Assembly: GCF_021026335.1 (NCBI RefSeq)
Contig: NZ_JAJNCY010000001.1
Location: forward strand, 1 to 64,000
Source of the DNA: Rhizobium sp. C1
GTDB lineage: Bacteria > Pseudomonadota > Alphaproteobacteria > Rhizobiales > Rhizobiaceae
Length of the DNA stretch: 64,000 bases
Direction: 5' to 3'
The stretch's first letter is position 1; the number at the start of each line of letters is the position of its first letter. Shown one piece after another: positions 25,936-35,620 of the stretch. Below the pieces are notes generated by a model. The model was given only the letters and a program-made list of their open reading frames with translations, had not been told where the DNA came from and did no database searches. The position numbers and the translations under genes are program-made.

Positions 25936-26967
25936 TCACAAAACAATCTGCAACTTCACATCCGTCGGCCGCGCCTCAACAGCGCGATCAAAAGCCGCCA
26001 CCGAATCCCTGAACGCGAAGGTTTCCGTGATCAGCGGCTTGAGGTCGATCTTGCCCGATGCGATGAGCGCAATCGCGCGGTCATAGACATTGGCGTATCG
26101 GAAGATCGTTTTCAGCGTCGCTTCCTTGGCCTGCAGGCCGACGATGTCGACCGGGACCGGATCGACCGGCATGCCGACCATGACGCAGGTGCCGCCGGGG
26201 GCGACCACGTTGGCGACGTCGAGCACGGCTGGCGCGGCACCCGACGCTTCGAAGACGATATCCGCGCCCCAGCCTTCTGTCGTCTGGTGCACGTAGTCGA
26301 CAAGCTTCGTGTTGCGGACGTTCACTGTTTCAACGCCCGGATAGGCGCCGATGATGTCGAGCTTCGGCTGCGCGACATCGGAGACAATGACGCGGGAGCA
26401 GCCGCCGGCGAGTGCCGAGAGCGCGGTGATCATCCCGATCGGACCGGCGCCCATGACGACGGCGGTGTCGCCCGGCTTGATGCCGGCTTTGAGGGCCGCC
26501 TGAATGCCGACGGCGAGCGGCTCCACCATCGCGCCTTCGGCGAAGCTGACATTATCCGGCAGCTTGAAGGTGAAGGCGGCAGGGTGGACGACTTCCGGCG
26601 TCAGGCAGCCATTGACCGGCGGCGTTGCCCAGAAGCGGACGGCGGGATCGACATTGTACATGCCGAGCCGCACGGCCTTGGAATTCAGATCCGGAATGCC
26701 CGGTTCCATGCAGACGCGGTCGCCGACCTTCAAATGCGTGACCTCCGCGCCAACCGCGGTGATCGTGCCTGCCGCCTCGTGGCCGAGGATCATCGGCTCC
26801 TTCACCACGAAGGGGCCGATCTTGCCGTGGGTGTAGTAATGCACGTCCGAGCCGCAGATGCCGACCGTGTGGATCGCGATGCGGACGTCGTGCGGGCCGA
26901 GGTCGAGGCTCATGGGAAAATCCCGAAGACTCAACCGGCCCTTTTCCTCCAACACAAGTGCCTGCAC
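25936..26967 (-). CDS. Zinc-type polyol/alcohol dehydrogenase (xylitol dehydrogenase-like)
   Basis: The 343-residue MDR-family enzyme has catalytic zinc ligands Cys38 ([10 protein letters not shown]) and His63/Glu64 (ILGHEAAG), and the NAD site [11 protein letters not shown]. It resembles sorbitol/xylitol dehydrogenases in which the four structural-zinc cysteines are absent: the segment after VCMEPGIPD has none. The start is a GTG placed directly after the TAA of the upstream acyl-CoA dehydrogenase gene, with GAAGGAAG inside that gene, so translation is probably coupled. Its link to beta-oxidation is unclear. Confidence 0.85.
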   Translation of the reverse strand: MQALVLEEKGRLSLRDFPMSLDLGPHDVRIAIHTVGICGSDVHYYTHGKIGPFVVKEPMILGHEAAGTITAVGAEVTHLKVGDRVCMEPGIPDLNSKAVRLGMYNVDPAVRFWATPPVNGCLTPEVVHPAAFTFKLPDNVSFAEGAMVEPLAVGIQAALKAGIKPGDTAVVMGAGPIGMITALSALAGGCSRVIVSDVAQPKLDIIGAYPGVETVNVRNTKLVDYVHQTTEGWGADIVFEASGAAPAVLDVANVVAPGGTCVMVGMPVDPVPVDIVGLQAKEATLKTIFRYANVYDRAIALIASGKIDLKPLITETFAFRDSVAAFDRAVEARPTDVKLQIVL

Positions 26968-28107
26968 TTAAGCTGCTTCCTTCGACAGAGCCACATAGCG
27001 CGCGACATGGTAGTCCACGTCGCCGAACATATGGTCTATCATCACCAGCCGCTTGGCAAAATGGCCGACGGCATATTCCCAGGTCATGGCGATGCCGCCA
27101 TGCATCTGGATGGCCTCTTCCGCGACCAGACGGCCGATCTTGCCGGCGAGCGTCTTGGCGGACGAGACGGCCATTTCGCGCTCGACGCGCGAGCCATCGA
27201 AGCGGCCGGCGGCATTGATGACGGACGAGCGCGCCTGCTCGATTTCGAGCAGAACGGTCGCCATCCGGTGCTGCAGCGCCTGGAACTTGCCGATGACGAC
27301 GCCGAACTGCTTGCGGGTCTTTAAGTATTCGATGGTCATGTCGCGGGCGACTTCCATCGCGCCGATGGCCTCAGAGGCGAGCGCCAGATTGGCGCGGGCG
27401 ATCACCTTCTCGATGGCCGGCCATGCTTTGCCTTCCGCGCCCAGCAGCGCATCCGCGCCGACCGCGACGTTGTCGAGACGCACTTCTGCGGCATGGAGGC
27501 CGTCGATAGAGGGGTAGGAATGGCGCGCGACACCGGCGGCATCGGCGGGGACGAGGAAGAGCGAGAGGCCGTCTTCATCCCAGGCCGCCCCCGAGGAGCG
27601 GGCGGAGACGATGAGCGTGTCGGCAGCGCTGCCGTTCAGCACCACGGCCTTGGCGCCGTTCAGCACCCAGCCGTCGCCGGATTTCTTCGCGGTGGTTTCG
27701 ACATGGCTAGCATCGTAGCGGCTCTTCGGTTCGCCATGGGCAAAGGCGAGCTGCTTCGTGCCGGCGATGATCTCTTCGATGACGGCCTTCTGCTCGGCAT
27801 TGCCGAGTTCGGCGATCAGCCCGCCGCCGAGGATGGCGGTGGCGAGGAAGGGCTCGTTGACGAGTCCGCGGCCGAGTTCCTCGAAGAGAACCGTGACGTC
27901 AAAGGGCGCGCCACCAAAGCCGCCATCCTCTTCCGAAAACAGCGCGCCGATGGCGCCGAGTTTGGCAAATTGCGCCCATTTCTCCGCGCTGAAGCCGAGA
28001 TCGGTTTCGGCGGCCTTGTTGCGGGCATCCAGCGTGTAGGTGTCGGCGATGACGCGCGCTACTGAGTCCTTGAAGAGCTGGCGTTCTTCCGTGTGGGTAA
28101 AGTCCAT
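26968..28107 (-). CDS. Acyl-CoA dehydrogenase
   Basis: The 379-residue flavoprotein begins MDFTHTEERQLFKDSVARVI, typical of the acyl-CoA dehydrogenase N-terminal helical domain. A FAD/substrate middle domain follows (GAKAVVLNGSAADTLIVSAR), then the C-terminal helical bundle with QMHGGIAMTWEYAVGHFAKR. It introduces the alpha-beta double bond in CoA-thioester breakdown. It lies 14 bases after the companion dehydrogenase gene and may form a heteromer with it, as in paired dehydrogenases for branched, aromatic or sterol substrates. Confidence 0.9.
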   Translation of the reverse strand: MDFTHTEERQLFKDSVARVIADTYTLDARNKAAETDLGFSAEKWAQFAKLGAIGALFSEEDGGFGGAPFDVTVLFEELGRGLVNEPFLATAILGGGLIAELGNAEQKAVIEEIIAGTKQLAFAHGEPKSRYDASHVETTAKKSGDGWVLNGAKAVVLNGSAADTLIVSARSSGAAWDEDGLSLFLVPADAAGVARHSYPSIDGLHAAEVRLDNVAVGADALLGAEGKAWPAIEKVIARANLALASEAIGAMEVARDMTIEYLKTRKQFGVVIGKFQALQHRMATVLLEIEQARSSVINAAGRFDGSRVEREMAVSSAKTLAGKIGRLVAEEAIQMHGGIAMTWEYAVGHFAKRLVMIDHMFGDVDYHVARYVALSKEAA

Positions 28108-28121
28108 GTGCCGTGCTCCCC

Positions 28122-29318
28122 TTAAAGTCCCATGACCATTTTCGAAATGATGCCGCGCTGGATTTCGTTCGAGCCACCGAAGATGGTGATCTTGCGGTTG
28201 TTGAAGTAATCCGGCGCGACGCCGAGGGCATATTCGGGGCCAACGGGCTCGCCGTTATAGCCTTCCTCCAGCGCTTCGGAGACGAAGGGCATGGCGTAGG
28301 GGCCGATGGCGCGGCGGGCGAGATCGTTGATCGACTGGCGGATTTCCGTGCCCTTGATCTTCAGCATGGAGGAGATCGAGCCGGCAGAGGCGGCCGCATC
28401 CGGCGAGGAGAGAACGCGGAGGTTCGTGGTCGAGAGCGCGTCGAGTTCCATTTCCACCTGCGCCACGCGGGCGGCGAAATAGGGGTCGTCGGCAAGCGGC
28501 ACGCCGCGAACCGTCTCGGCTTTCGCGATGCGCTTCACCTCGGCAAGAGCCGCCTTCGATGCGCCGACGCCGGCGATGTTGGTGCGCTCGTGGGTCAGGA
28601 GATACTTGGCATAGGTCCAGCCCTTGTTCTCCTCGCCGACGAGGTTTTCGGCCGGCACGCGGACATTGTCGAAGAAGACTTCGTTGACCTCATGCGTGCC
28701 TTCCAGAAGGATGATTGGACGCACGGTGATGCCGGGGGATTTCATGTCGACCAGGATGAAGGAAATGCCTTCCTGCGGCTTGCCTTCGGTTCCGGTCCGC
28801 ACAAGGCAGAAGATCATGTCGGCGTACTGGCCGAGGGTGGTCCAGGTCTTCTGGCCGTTGATGACATAATGGTCGCCGTCGCGAACCGCGCGCGTCTTCA
28901 GCGAGGCGAGGTCGGAGCCGGCGCCTGGTTCCGAATAGCCCTGGCACCACCAGTCGGTGCCGTCGAGAATGCGCGGCAGGTAATGCGCCTTCTGTGCCTC
29001 CGAGCCGAATTTCATCAGCACGGGGGCGAGCATCTTGAGGCCGAAGGGGATGATGCGTGGCGCGCCGGCGGCGGAGGCCTCGTCATCGAAGATCTGCTGC
29101 TGGACCGGCGTCCAGTCGGCCCCGCCATATTGCTTCGGCCAATCCTGCGCCAGCCAGCCGCGCTTGTTGAGCGTGGCATGCCAGCCGACCATGTCTTCCT
29201 TGGTCAGCGTCTTGTTATGCCGCACCTTGTCGGCCAGCGCCGGCGACAGTTCCGCCTTGAGGAAGGCGCGGACCTCGGCCTGAAAGGCGAGGTCTTCTGG
29301 AGAGAAGTTCAGGTCCAT
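28122..29318 (-). CDS. Acyl-CoA dehydrogenase
   Basis: The 398-residue protein begins MDLNFSPEDLAFQAEVRAFL. It contains CQGYSEPGAGSDLASLKTRA, the FAD-binding signature, and ends with TIFGGSNEIQRGIISKMVMG, the usual C-terminal ACAD motif. GGAGGAAACAG precedes the ATG at 29318. It forms a pair with the next dehydrogenase gene in a leftward fatty-acid oxidation set. The exact chain length or substrate cannot be read from the sequence. Confidence 0.93.
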   Translation of the reverse strand: MDLNFSPEDLAFQAEVRAFLKAELSPALADKVRHNKTLTKEDMVGWHATLNKRGWLAQDWPKQYGGADWTPVQQQIFDDEASAAGAPRIIPFGLKMLAPVLMKFGSEAQKAHYLPRILDGTDWWCQGYSEPGAGSDLASLKTRAVRDGDHYVINGQKTWTTLGQYADMIFCLVRTGTEGKPQEGISFILVDMKSPGITVRPIILLEGTHEVNEVFFDNVRVPAENLVGEENKGWTYAKYLLTHERTNIAGVGASKAALAEVKRIAKAETVRGVPLADDPYFAARVAQVEMELDALSTTNLRVLSSPDAAASAGSISSMLKIKGTEIRQSINDLARRAIGPYAMPFVSEALEEGYNGEPVGPEYALGVAPDYFNNRKITIFGGSNEIQRGIISKMVMGL

Positions 29319-29332
29319 CTGTTTCCTCCTTC

Positions 29333-29356
29333 GAGTCTGTCTGGCCAGACAGACTC
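29333..29356. promoter_or_regulatory. Perfect 24-bp palindrome upstream of an acyl-CoA dehydrogenase gene
   Basis: The half-site GAGTCTGTCTGG is followed directly by its reverse complement, 15 bases before the dehydrogenase start codon and 61 bases after the thiolase stop. It could be a repressor operator for an internal promoter or an RNA hairpin covering the leader. The lack of a loop favours a DNA-binding site. Confidence 0.5.
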
Positions 29357-29417
29357 TCGTTTCTCTTGCTTCCGCTTGTCTATCGGGAAAACCGGTTCCC
29401 ACTTTTCCCTGACAAGC

Positions 29418-30599
29418 TTAGTAAATCTCGATCAGCCCAGCAGCGCCCTGGCCGCCGGCGATGCACATGGTGACGACGGCGTATTTGATGCCGCGGCGCT
29501 TGCCTTCGTAAAGGACATGGCCCACCTGACGCGCACCTGTCATACCATACGGATGGCCGATCGAGATGGATCCGCCGTTGACGTTGTAGATGGCCGGATC
29601 GATGCCGAGGCGGTCGCGGCAATAGAGCGCCTGGCTTGCGAAGGCTTCGTTGAGCTCCCAGAGGCCGATGTCGGAGACCTTGAGCCCGGCGCGTTCGAGC
29701 AGCTTCGGCACGGCGAAGACGGGGCCGATGCCCATTTCGTCGGGCTCGCAACCGGCCACGACGAAGCCGCGGAAGGCGCCCATGGGCTCAAGCCCGCGCT
29801 TCTCGGCTTCCTTGGCTTCCATCAGCACGGAGGCGGAGGCTCCGTCGGAGAGCTGCGAGGCATTGCCGGCGGTGACGAACTGGCCGGGGCCGCGCACGGG
29901 TTCAAGCGCGCGAAGGCCTTCGAGCGTCGTGGAAGGGCGGTTGCAGCCGTCCTTGTCGAAGGTGACTTCGTGATAGCTGATCGCCTTGGTTTCCTTATCC
30001 TGCACGGCCATCTTGGTGGTCATGGCGATGATTTCATCCGCGTGGCGTCCTGCCTTCTGGGCCTCTGCGGTGCGCATCTGGCTCTGATAGGAATATTCGT
30101 CCTGCGCCTCGCGCGAGACGTTGTAGCGGCCGGCAACGATGTCGGCGGTCTCAATCATCGGCATGTACATGGCCGGCTTGTGTGCCAGCATCCATTCGTT
30201 CTCGTACATGAACATGTTGAGGTGGCTCTGGACGATGGAGATCGATTCCAGCCCGCCCGCCAGCATGGCCGGGGCGCCATATTGGGTGATCTGGGAGGCG
30301 GCCTGGGCAATAGCAAAGAGGCCGGAGCCGCAATGGCGCGACACGGTGCCGCCGGTCATCGAGAGCGGCAGGCCGGCGCGGACGCCGATATGGCGGGCAA
30401 TGTTGCCGCCGGTGGCGCTTTCCGGCATCCCGCAGCCGAAGATCGCGTCTTCGAGCAGGTTCGGGTCGATGCCGGCGCGCTCGACGGCGGCTTTGGCCGC
30501 AGCCGCGCCGAAGTCGGCGCCATGGGTGGCGTTGAGTTCGCCCCGGAAGGCTTTCGTGATGCCCGTGCGGGCGGTGGAGAGAATGACGGCTTCGCGCAT
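29418..30599 (-). CDS. Acetyl-CoA acyltransferase (thiolase)
   Basis: The 393-residue thiolase cleaves 3-ketoacyl-CoA in the last step of beta-oxidation. Cys90 (SRHCGSGLFAIAQ) is the acyl-accepting residue; NEAFASQ, GGSISIGHPYGMTGARQ (His) and the C-terminal CIAGGQGAAGL (Cys) complete the active site. AAGGA lies upstream of the ATG at 30599. It is second in the leftward set after the fadJ-like gene, separated from it by a palindromic repeat. Confidence 0.95.
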   Translation of the reverse strand: MREAVILSTARTGITKAFRGELNATHGADFGAAAAKAAVERAGIDPNLLEDAIFGCGMPESATGGNIARHIGVRAGLPLSMTGGTVSRHCGSGLFAIAQAASQITQYGAPAMLAGGLESISIVQSHLNMFMYENEWMLAHKPAMYMPMIETADIVAGRYNVSREAQDEYSYQSQMRTAEAQKAGRHADEIIAMTTKMAVQDKETKAISYHEVTFDKDGCNRPSTTLEGLRALEPVRGPGQFVTAGNASQLSDGASASVLMEAKEAEKRGLEPMGAFRGFVVAGCEPDEMGIGPVFAVPKLLERAGLKVSDIGLWELNEAFASQALYCRDRLGIDPAIYNVNGGSISIGHPYGMTGARQVGHVLYEGKRRGIKYAVVTMCIAGGQGAAGLIEIY

Positions 30600-30631
30600 C
30601 GTGTGGTTCCTTTGAACGTCTCTGTTTGCAG

Positions 30632-30806
30632 CTGACCCCCTCACCAAGCCTGCCTAGCCAATCGCTTGCGCTCTTGGGGCAGGCTATCCTCTCCCACAAG
30701 GGGAGAGGAAGTGTGGAGGCCGCCTCTTCCCTTGTGGGAGAGGAAGCGATTTCAACATCTTAGCTTCAGCTAAGTGTTAGAAATCGCAGGTGAGGGGGTT
30801 CGCCCC
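30632..30806. repeat. RIME/REP-like palindromic repeat between fadJ-like and thiolase genes
   Basis: The element is bounded by CCCCCTCACC and GGTGAGGGGG. It contains CTCTCCCACAAGGGGAGAG and TCTTCCCTTGTGGGAGAGG stems, and GCTTCAGC at the centre of a further stem. It lies within the fad gene set and may attenuate read-through or process the mRNA. Confidence 0.75.
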
Positions 30807-30815
30807 CGATGTGTT

Positions 30816-32930
30816 TCATTCACTCCCATTGAGGCTCGAGAAATTCTTGCCGCTGGCCACCAGATCCTCGATCAGCTTGGCGGGAGCCCAGAAGTCCGGG
30901 TCTTCCTTGCCAAACTCGCGGATGTCGGCGAGCACCTTGTCGAGACCGCGCATGTCGGCATATTTCATCGGGCCGCCGCGATAGCGCGGCGATCCGTAGC
31001 CGGCGAGCATGACGACATCGACGTCGAGCGGGCGGAGCGCAATGCCTTCCTCGACCACCTTCGCACCCTCGTTGATCATGGCCGCCATGTAGCGGCGCAT
31101 GATCTCGTCGGCCGAGAGTTCCGGCTTCTGCGGGATGCCCTTTTGTCTGCGAATGTCGTCGATGGCCGCGAGGAATTCGGGGTCTTCGATGCCCTTGCGC
31201 GCGCCGGCGGGGTAGATGTAGCAGCCGCGGCCGGTCTTCTGGCCGAAGCGACCCTGTTCGGCGAGCCAGTCCAGATATTCAAAGGCATAGCGGCCCTCGT
31301 AGCCTTCGGCGATGCGGCGCTTGCGGGCCATGAAGCCGATGTCGAGGCCGGCGAGGTCTCCCATCTGGTGCGGACCCATCGGATAGCCGAAATCGACGAC
31401 CGCCTTGTCGATCGCATAGGGGCTCGTGCCTTCCTCGACCATGTGGGCGGCGATGCGCAGATAGCGTTCCAGGATGCGGTTGCCGATGAAGCCGTCGCAG
31501 ACGCCGGCGCGGACGCCGGTCTTGCCGAGCTTCTTGGCGAGCGCAAAGCCGGTGGCCAGCGCATCCGGCGACGTCTTGTCGGCGACGACGATCTCCAGAA
31601 GCTTCATGATATGGGCGGGCGAGAAGAAGTGCAGGCCGAGCACGCTTTCCGGCCGGCTTGTCATCGCCGCAATCTGGTTGATGTCGAGATAGGACGTGTT
31701 GGACGCGAGGATCGCGCCGGGCTTGGCGACCTTGTCGAGCGTCGTGAATACGCCCTTCTTGACCTCCATGTCCTCGAAGGCCGCCTCGATGATGAGATCG
31801 CAATCGGCAAGCGCGTTGAAGTCGGTCGTCACCGAATAGAGTTCGTTGGCGAGGCGGTCGCGATAGGCCTGATCGTATTTGCCGCGGGCGACGCCGTCGT
31901 TCAGCACCTTCTCGACATTGGCGCGGCCGCGCGCGGCCTGTTCCTCGTCGCGCTCGACCATGGTCACCGGCAGGCCGGCGAAGAGCATGGAGAGCGTGAT
32001 GCCGGAGCCCATCGTCCCGCCGCCGACAACGCCGGCCTTTTTGATCTCCTTCGCCTGACCGGCTTCAAGGCCGGGGACCTTGGAGACCGCGCGTTCGGCG
32101 AAGAAGGCGTGGATGAGGGCTTCGCGCTGGGGATCGGCGAGAAGCTTCATGAAGATGGCGCGCTCGCCCTTCATGCCGTCCGAGAAGGGCACGTTGGCGG
32201 CAAGCTCCAGCGCATCGATGCAGGCGACGGGCGAGATCTGGCCGCGCGCCTTGCCGGCTACGGCGGCGCGCATGCCGTCGAAGAAGGCCTTGTCGCCCTT
32301 GCGGGCAGCGACCTTCTCGTCGTTCTGGCTGATGCGGCGCGGTGCCATGCCCTCGTCGATCATCTTCCGCGCAAAGGCGAGGCCGGCGGCCTTGGGGTCC
32401 GCGCCTTCATCGAGCAGATCGAAAATGCCGAGCTTGAGGGCTTCTCCGACGGAGACCTGACGGCCGGTGGTGGCGATGTCGGCAGCGGCTTCAAAGCCGA
32501 TCAGGCGCGGCAGGCGCTGGGTGCCGCCGGCGCCCGGAATGAGGCCGATATGGACTTCCGGCAGGCCGATCTTCGCGCCCTTCATGCCGACGCGGTAATG
32601 GCTGCCGAGCGCGAGTTCGAGGCCGCCACCAAGGGCGGTGCCATGAACGACGGCGACGACGGGCTTCGACGCGTCTTCCACCTTCTGGATGACGTCGGGC
32701 AGGAAGGGCTCAAGCGCGGCCTTCCCAAATTCCTTGATGTCGGCGCCGGCGACGAAGGTGCGTCCGGCGCAATAAAGCACAGCGGCTTTCGCGCTGGTTT
32801 CGGCTTCGAAGGCTGCGATTGCATCGACCACACCGGTGCGGACCGCCACCGAGGCGGCGTTGACCGGGGGATTGTCGATTTCAATCAGGAAGATATCGCC
32901 TTCAAGGCTCGTCTTGACCGCTTGGCTCAT
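30816..32930 (-). CDS. fadJ: Bifunctional enoyl-CoA hydratase/3-hydroxyacyl-CoA dehydrogenase
   Basis: The 704-residue multifunctional protein has an N-terminal crotonase domain ([35 protein letters not shown] with the catalytic Glu). An NAD-binding 3-hydroxyacyl-CoA dehydrogenase domain follows ([32 protein letters not shown] with the catalytic His), then two C-terminal helical domains. It performs steps two and three of beta-oxidation. I start at [11 protein letters not shown] (32930) behind AGGAACC; an ATG nine codons earlier is possible. It is the first gene of the leftward fad set. The symbol is by family; FadB is an alternative name. Confidence 0.93.
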   Translation of the reverse strand: MSQAVKTSLEGDIFLIEIDNPPVNAASVAVRTGVVDAIAAFEAETSAKAAVLYCAGRTFVAGADIKEFGKAALEPFLPDVIQKVEDASKPVVAVVHGTALGGGLELALGSHYRVGMKGAKIGLPEVHIGLIPGAGGTQRLPRLIGFEAAADIATTGRQVSVGEALKLGIFDLLDEGADPKAAGLAFARKMIDEGMAPRRISQNDEKVAARKGDKAFFDGMRAAVAGKARGQISPVACIDALELAANVPFSDGMKGERAIFMKLLADPQREALIHAFFAERAVSKVPGLEAGQAKEIKKAGVVGGGTMGSGITLSMLFAGLPVTMVERDEEQAARGRANVEKVLNDGVARGKYDQAYRDRLANELYSVTTDFNALADCDLIIEAAFEDMEVKKGVFTTLDKVAKPGAILASNTSYLDINQIAAMTSRPESVLGLHFFSPAHIMKLLEIVVADKTSPDALATGFALAKKLGKTGVRAGVCDGFIGNRILERYLRIAAHMVEEGTSPYAIDKAVVDFGYPMGPHQMGDLAGLDIGFMARKRRIAEGYEGRYAFEYLDWLAEQGRFGQKTGRGCYIYPAGARKGIEDPEFLAAIDDIRRQKGIPQKPELSADEIMRRYMAAMINEGAKVVEEGIALRPLDVDVVMLAGYGSPRYRGGPMKYADMRGLDKVLADIREFGKEDPDFWAPAKLIEDLVASGKNFSSLNGSE

Positions 32931-33264
32931 GCCGGGGGTTCCTTCTTGTAATGTCATATGGCTGCGGGGTGCGGTTTCTGGATAACCCGGCCCCAGGAAA
33001 ATGCGCGCCGGTTCACGCCGGCGGGCGCGGGATCACGAAGGTCCGATCAGGGAGGTGGGGCGAATGCCGGAGCAGGGCAGGGGGGCTCGTGCCATCCGCG
33101 CACCTTGACGCGAGCGCCGGCCGCTTGTCGGCGCTGCTCGGTCGGGGCTTTTGCCCAGTTGGGCGGGGCCTGTCTGCATGGCTCAAACTCCTCCTTCATT
33201 CGGCTCCGGGCAAAGCCTGCCCCTCCTCGGGCGTTCGACACCGGTTTGTTGGTCGATGCCGGCG
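32931..33264. other. Gap between the fadJ-like and tetR genes; possible 48-codon frame
   Basis: No recognised gene lies here. On the minus strand an ATG at 33179, with AGGAGG 10 bases upstream, opens a 48-codon frame to 33033 (MQTGPAQLGKSPDRAAPTSG...). It is Arg/Pro-rich and resembles nothing I know. An overlapping frame starts in the AGGAGG region. A stem, GGGCAggctTTGCCC, sits just after the TetR stop and could end its transcript. The fadJ promoter should be in the right-hand part of this gap or at its left edge. Confidence 0.4.
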
Positions 33265-33960
33265 TCAGGCCGTGGGTGTTGCCCCGAGCCCTGCCAGCAC
33301 GAAGTCCGTACATTGACGGGCAATGTTTTTGCGGTCTTCCGCTGTTTCGCCGGGGCGCGGCTTGTACCAGAAGATCGGCGAGTTCAGTGTCATGAACATC
33401 AGCTGCCGGGCGATCCCGGGGTCGTCGTAATGGATCGCGCCCTCTGCCCTGGCCTCTTCCATCACCTTGCGGAACAGTGCAGAATAATGGTCGCGGGTCT
33501 CGATCAGCGCATTCAGGCGTTCCCGCTGTTCCGGCGTCGTCGAGCCGCGCAGATGGATTTCGACACCCTGCCAGACGGAATGTTGAAAGGGTTGGGTTTC
33601 TATCATCGACAGGCAGTGCGCAAACGCCATGTCGCGCAGACGCTCCATGGCAGGCGCCTCACTTTTCAGACTGGCATCGATGGCCGCATAATTGAACTGC
33701 ATGCCGACTTCGGCGACGGCGAAGAAGAGGTCGGCCTTGGAGGCGAAGAAATGGTAGATGCGTCCCTTGGTGGAGCCGAGGCGGCGGGCGACATCATCGA
33801 TGCTGGTCGAGGCATAGCCGCGCGCCATAAAACACTGCGCCGCCATGTTCAGAATGTCGATCTGGCCTTCCTCGACCAGAGCGGCCGTGAGGGTACCCGG
33901 GGAGGCAGCAACGCCGGCAATCGCCCTCGCTATGCCTTGTGTGGACGCATTCGCGGTCAT
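33265..33960 (-). CDS. TetR-family transcriptional regulator
   Basis: The 231-residue protein has an N-terminal TetR helix-turn-helix (FMARGYASTSIDDVARRLG, then STKGRIYHFFASKADLFFA) and a C-terminal ligand domain with RLRDMAFAHCLSMIETQPF. It is oriented towards the fad genes and is a plausible acyl-CoA-responsive repressor for them. It is also divergent from the carrier-protein operon. A 20-bp inverted repeat lies 60 bases upstream of its start and may be its own operator. I chose the ATG at 33960 because the HTH begins about 35 residues later. Confidence 0.88.
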   Translation of the reverse strand: MTANASTQGIARAIAGVAASPGTLTAALVEEGQIDILNMAAQCFMARGYASTSIDDVARRLGSTKGRIYHFFASKADLFFAVAEVGMQFNYAAIDASLKSEAPAMERLRDMAFAHCLSMIETQPFQHSVWQGVEIHLRGSTTPEQRERLNALIETRDHYSALFRKVMEEARAEGAIHYDDPGIARQLMFMTLNSPIFWYKPRPGETAEDRKNIARQCTDFVLAGLGATPTA

Positions 33961-34019
33961 GCGATTCCGTGCTCTCCCATTCGGAGCCGCTCCGAGACCG
34001 GCGGCTGTTGGGAAAATTG

Positions 34020-34039
34020 AACATACTACCGAGTATGTT
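34020..34039. promoter_or_regulatory. TetR-type operator between tetR and the carrier-protein operon
   Basis: AACATACT (34020-34027) and AGTATGTT (34032-34039) form a perfect inverted repeat with a 4-base spacer. ACATACT-N4-AGTATGT is a typical TetR/AcrR geometry. It sits in the 223-base divergent region, closer to tetR. It could link regulation of tetR and the carrier-protein operon. A possible -10 (GATAAT, 34148) for the latter is nearby. Confidence 0.6.
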
Positions 34040-34183
34040 GTCAAGCGGTCCCGATATGGAACACTACCTCCGGGTTAAGGAAATTTTGTCCATATTCTTT
34101 AGGTCGATTTTATCCCGCCTGTGGTTTTCTTTCGCCATCATTCTAGGGATAATATCGCGGTCTGTTTTGCGAAGGAGAAGACG

Positions 34184-34435
34184 ATGAAGGACAAGATCAG
34201 GGAACTTCTGGGCAAGCTCGGGGGACTGCCTGTAGCAGTCGACACGCTGGCGGACGGCGCGGATCTCTACGCAGCGGGTCTTTCGTCCTTTGCCTCGGTT
34301 CAGCTCATGCTCGGCATTGAAGATGCCTTCGACATCGAGTTTCCGGACCACCTTCTCAATCGCAAGTCGTTCGCTTCTATCGATGCCATCGCCGAGACCG
34401 TTACGGCAATTCTTGACGGTCAGGAAGCTGCGTGA
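34184..34435 (+). CDS. Aminoacyl carrier protein
   Basis: The 83-residue acyl-carrier-fold protein has DLYAAGLSSFASVQLMLGIE, where Ser35 is the predicted phosphopantetheine site. The local sequence GLSSFASV differs from the DSL of fatty-acid ACPs and matches the carrier proteins paired with synthetase-like ligases in Bradyrhizobium and Agrobacterium. GAAGGAG precedes the ATG. It is the first gene of a four-gene operon and overlaps the next start (TGATGA arrangement). It would carry an amino acid as a thioester. Confidence 0.88.
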   Translation: MKDKIRELLGKLGGLPVAVDTLADGADLYAAGLSSFASVQLMLGIEDAFDIEFPDHLLNRKSFASIDAIAETVTAILDGQEAA

Positions 34436-35616
34436 TGAACATGATGTCCGAGATCCGTGGGGCCGGGCTCGTAGAACGTGCCCGTCAGGTTGCCGCCATT
34501 GCGGCCAAGCATGCCGATGCCGTGGACAAGGAAGGCCGCTTCCCGCATGAGGCCGTTGCGGCGATGAAGGAAGCGCGCCTTTTTGGTATCCAGATCCCGA
34601 TCCTGCTGGGCGGCGAGGGCGCCACGATCGCAGAGATCGCCGAAATCTGCTCGATCATCGCGCAGGAATGCGCGTCCTCGGCGATGATCTTCGCCATGCA
34701 TCACATCAAGCTTTCAAGCTGCGTGTCTCACGGCACGGGCGACGAATGGCACGAAGCCTTCATGCATCGCATCGTGCGCGAGCAGCTGCTGCTTGGCTCG
34801 GCGACCACCGAAGCCGGCATCGGTGGCAACCTGCGCAACTCGATCTGCGCGATCGAGGTCGATGGCGATATCTGCCGCCTGACCAAGGAAGCGAGTGTCA
34901 TTTCCTATGGCAAATATGCCGATGCGATTCTGATCACCTCGCGAAGCCACAAGGATGCCGCTTCGACCGATCAGGTCATGACCGTGTTCCTCAAGGACCA
35001 GTATACGCTTGAGCAAACCCATGTCTGGGATACGCTGGGCATGCGCGGCACCTGCTCGGACGGATTCCTGTTCAAGGCGGAAGCACCGAGCGTACAGATC
35101 CTGCCGAAGCCGTTCGCCGAAATCGCTGCTGAATCCATGCTCGCCACCTGCCACCTTCTGTGGTCGGGCGTCTGGTACGGCATCGCGCTCAACGCCGTCA
35201 CCCGTGCGCAGGCCTTTGTTCGCGCCGCAGCGCGCGCCAATCCCGGCGTCACGCCGCCTGGCGCACTGCGTCTGGCGGAAGCCACGGCCGAGCTGCATCT
35301 GATCAAGTCCAACACCATTGCCGGCATCGAGCGTTTCGAGGCCGCCAAGGAAGATCCGGCGCAGCTGTCCTCAATGGGCTTTGCGGTGGCGATGAACAAC
35401 GTCAAGATCGCAACCTCGCAGAAAATCCTCTCGGTCATCAATCAAGCCATGATGATCTGCGGCATTGCCGGCTACAAGAACGGCACACCCTACAGCCTTG
35501 GCCGCCATCTGCGCGATGCGCATTCGGCCCAGCTGATGATTTCCAACGATCGCATCCTGTCGAACACCGCGACAATGCTCACCGTCCACAAACTCGATAC
35601 GAGCCTGATGGCTTAA
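34435..35616 (+). CDS. Acyl-CoA dehydrogenase-like flavoprotein of the aminoacyl-carrier operon
   Basis: The 393-residue protein has the acyl-CoA dehydrogenase fold ([56 protein letters not shown]). It is distant from the fatty-acid enzymes at 27-29 kb. Given its overlap with the carrier-protein gene and position before the amino acid ligase, I infer that it oxidises the carrier-bound aminoacyl group. Related flavoproteins act on prolyl-S-carrier proteins in pyrrole biosynthesis. Its reaction and substrate are not established. Confidence 0.8.
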   Translation: MNMMSEIRGAGLVERARQVAAIAAKHADAVDKEGRFPHEAVAAMKEARLFGIQIPILLGGEGATIAEIAEICSIIAQECASSAMIFAMHHIKLSSCVSHGTGDEWHEAFMHRIVREQLLLGSATTEAGIGGNLRNSICAIEVDGDICRLTKEASVISYGKYADAILITSRSHKDAASTDQVMTVFLKDQYTLEQTHVWDTLGMRGTCSDGFLFKAEAPSVQILPKPFAEIAAESMLATCHLLWSGVWYGIALNAVTRAQAFVRAAARANPGVTPPGALRLAEATAELHLIKSNTIAGIERFEAAKEDPAQLSSMGFAVAMNNVKIATSQKILSVINQAMMICGIAGYKNGTPYSLGRHLRDAHSAQLMISNDRILSNTATMLTVHKLDTSLMA

Positions 35617-35620
35617 CGTG

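Noticed and set aside
28113-32951. Very long plus-strand frames (840 and 725 codons) opposite the fad genes
   Set aside because: They are mirror frames of GC3-rich real genes; products are Asp/Gly/Arg/His-rich without domains, and the minus-strand genes carry clear enzyme signatures.
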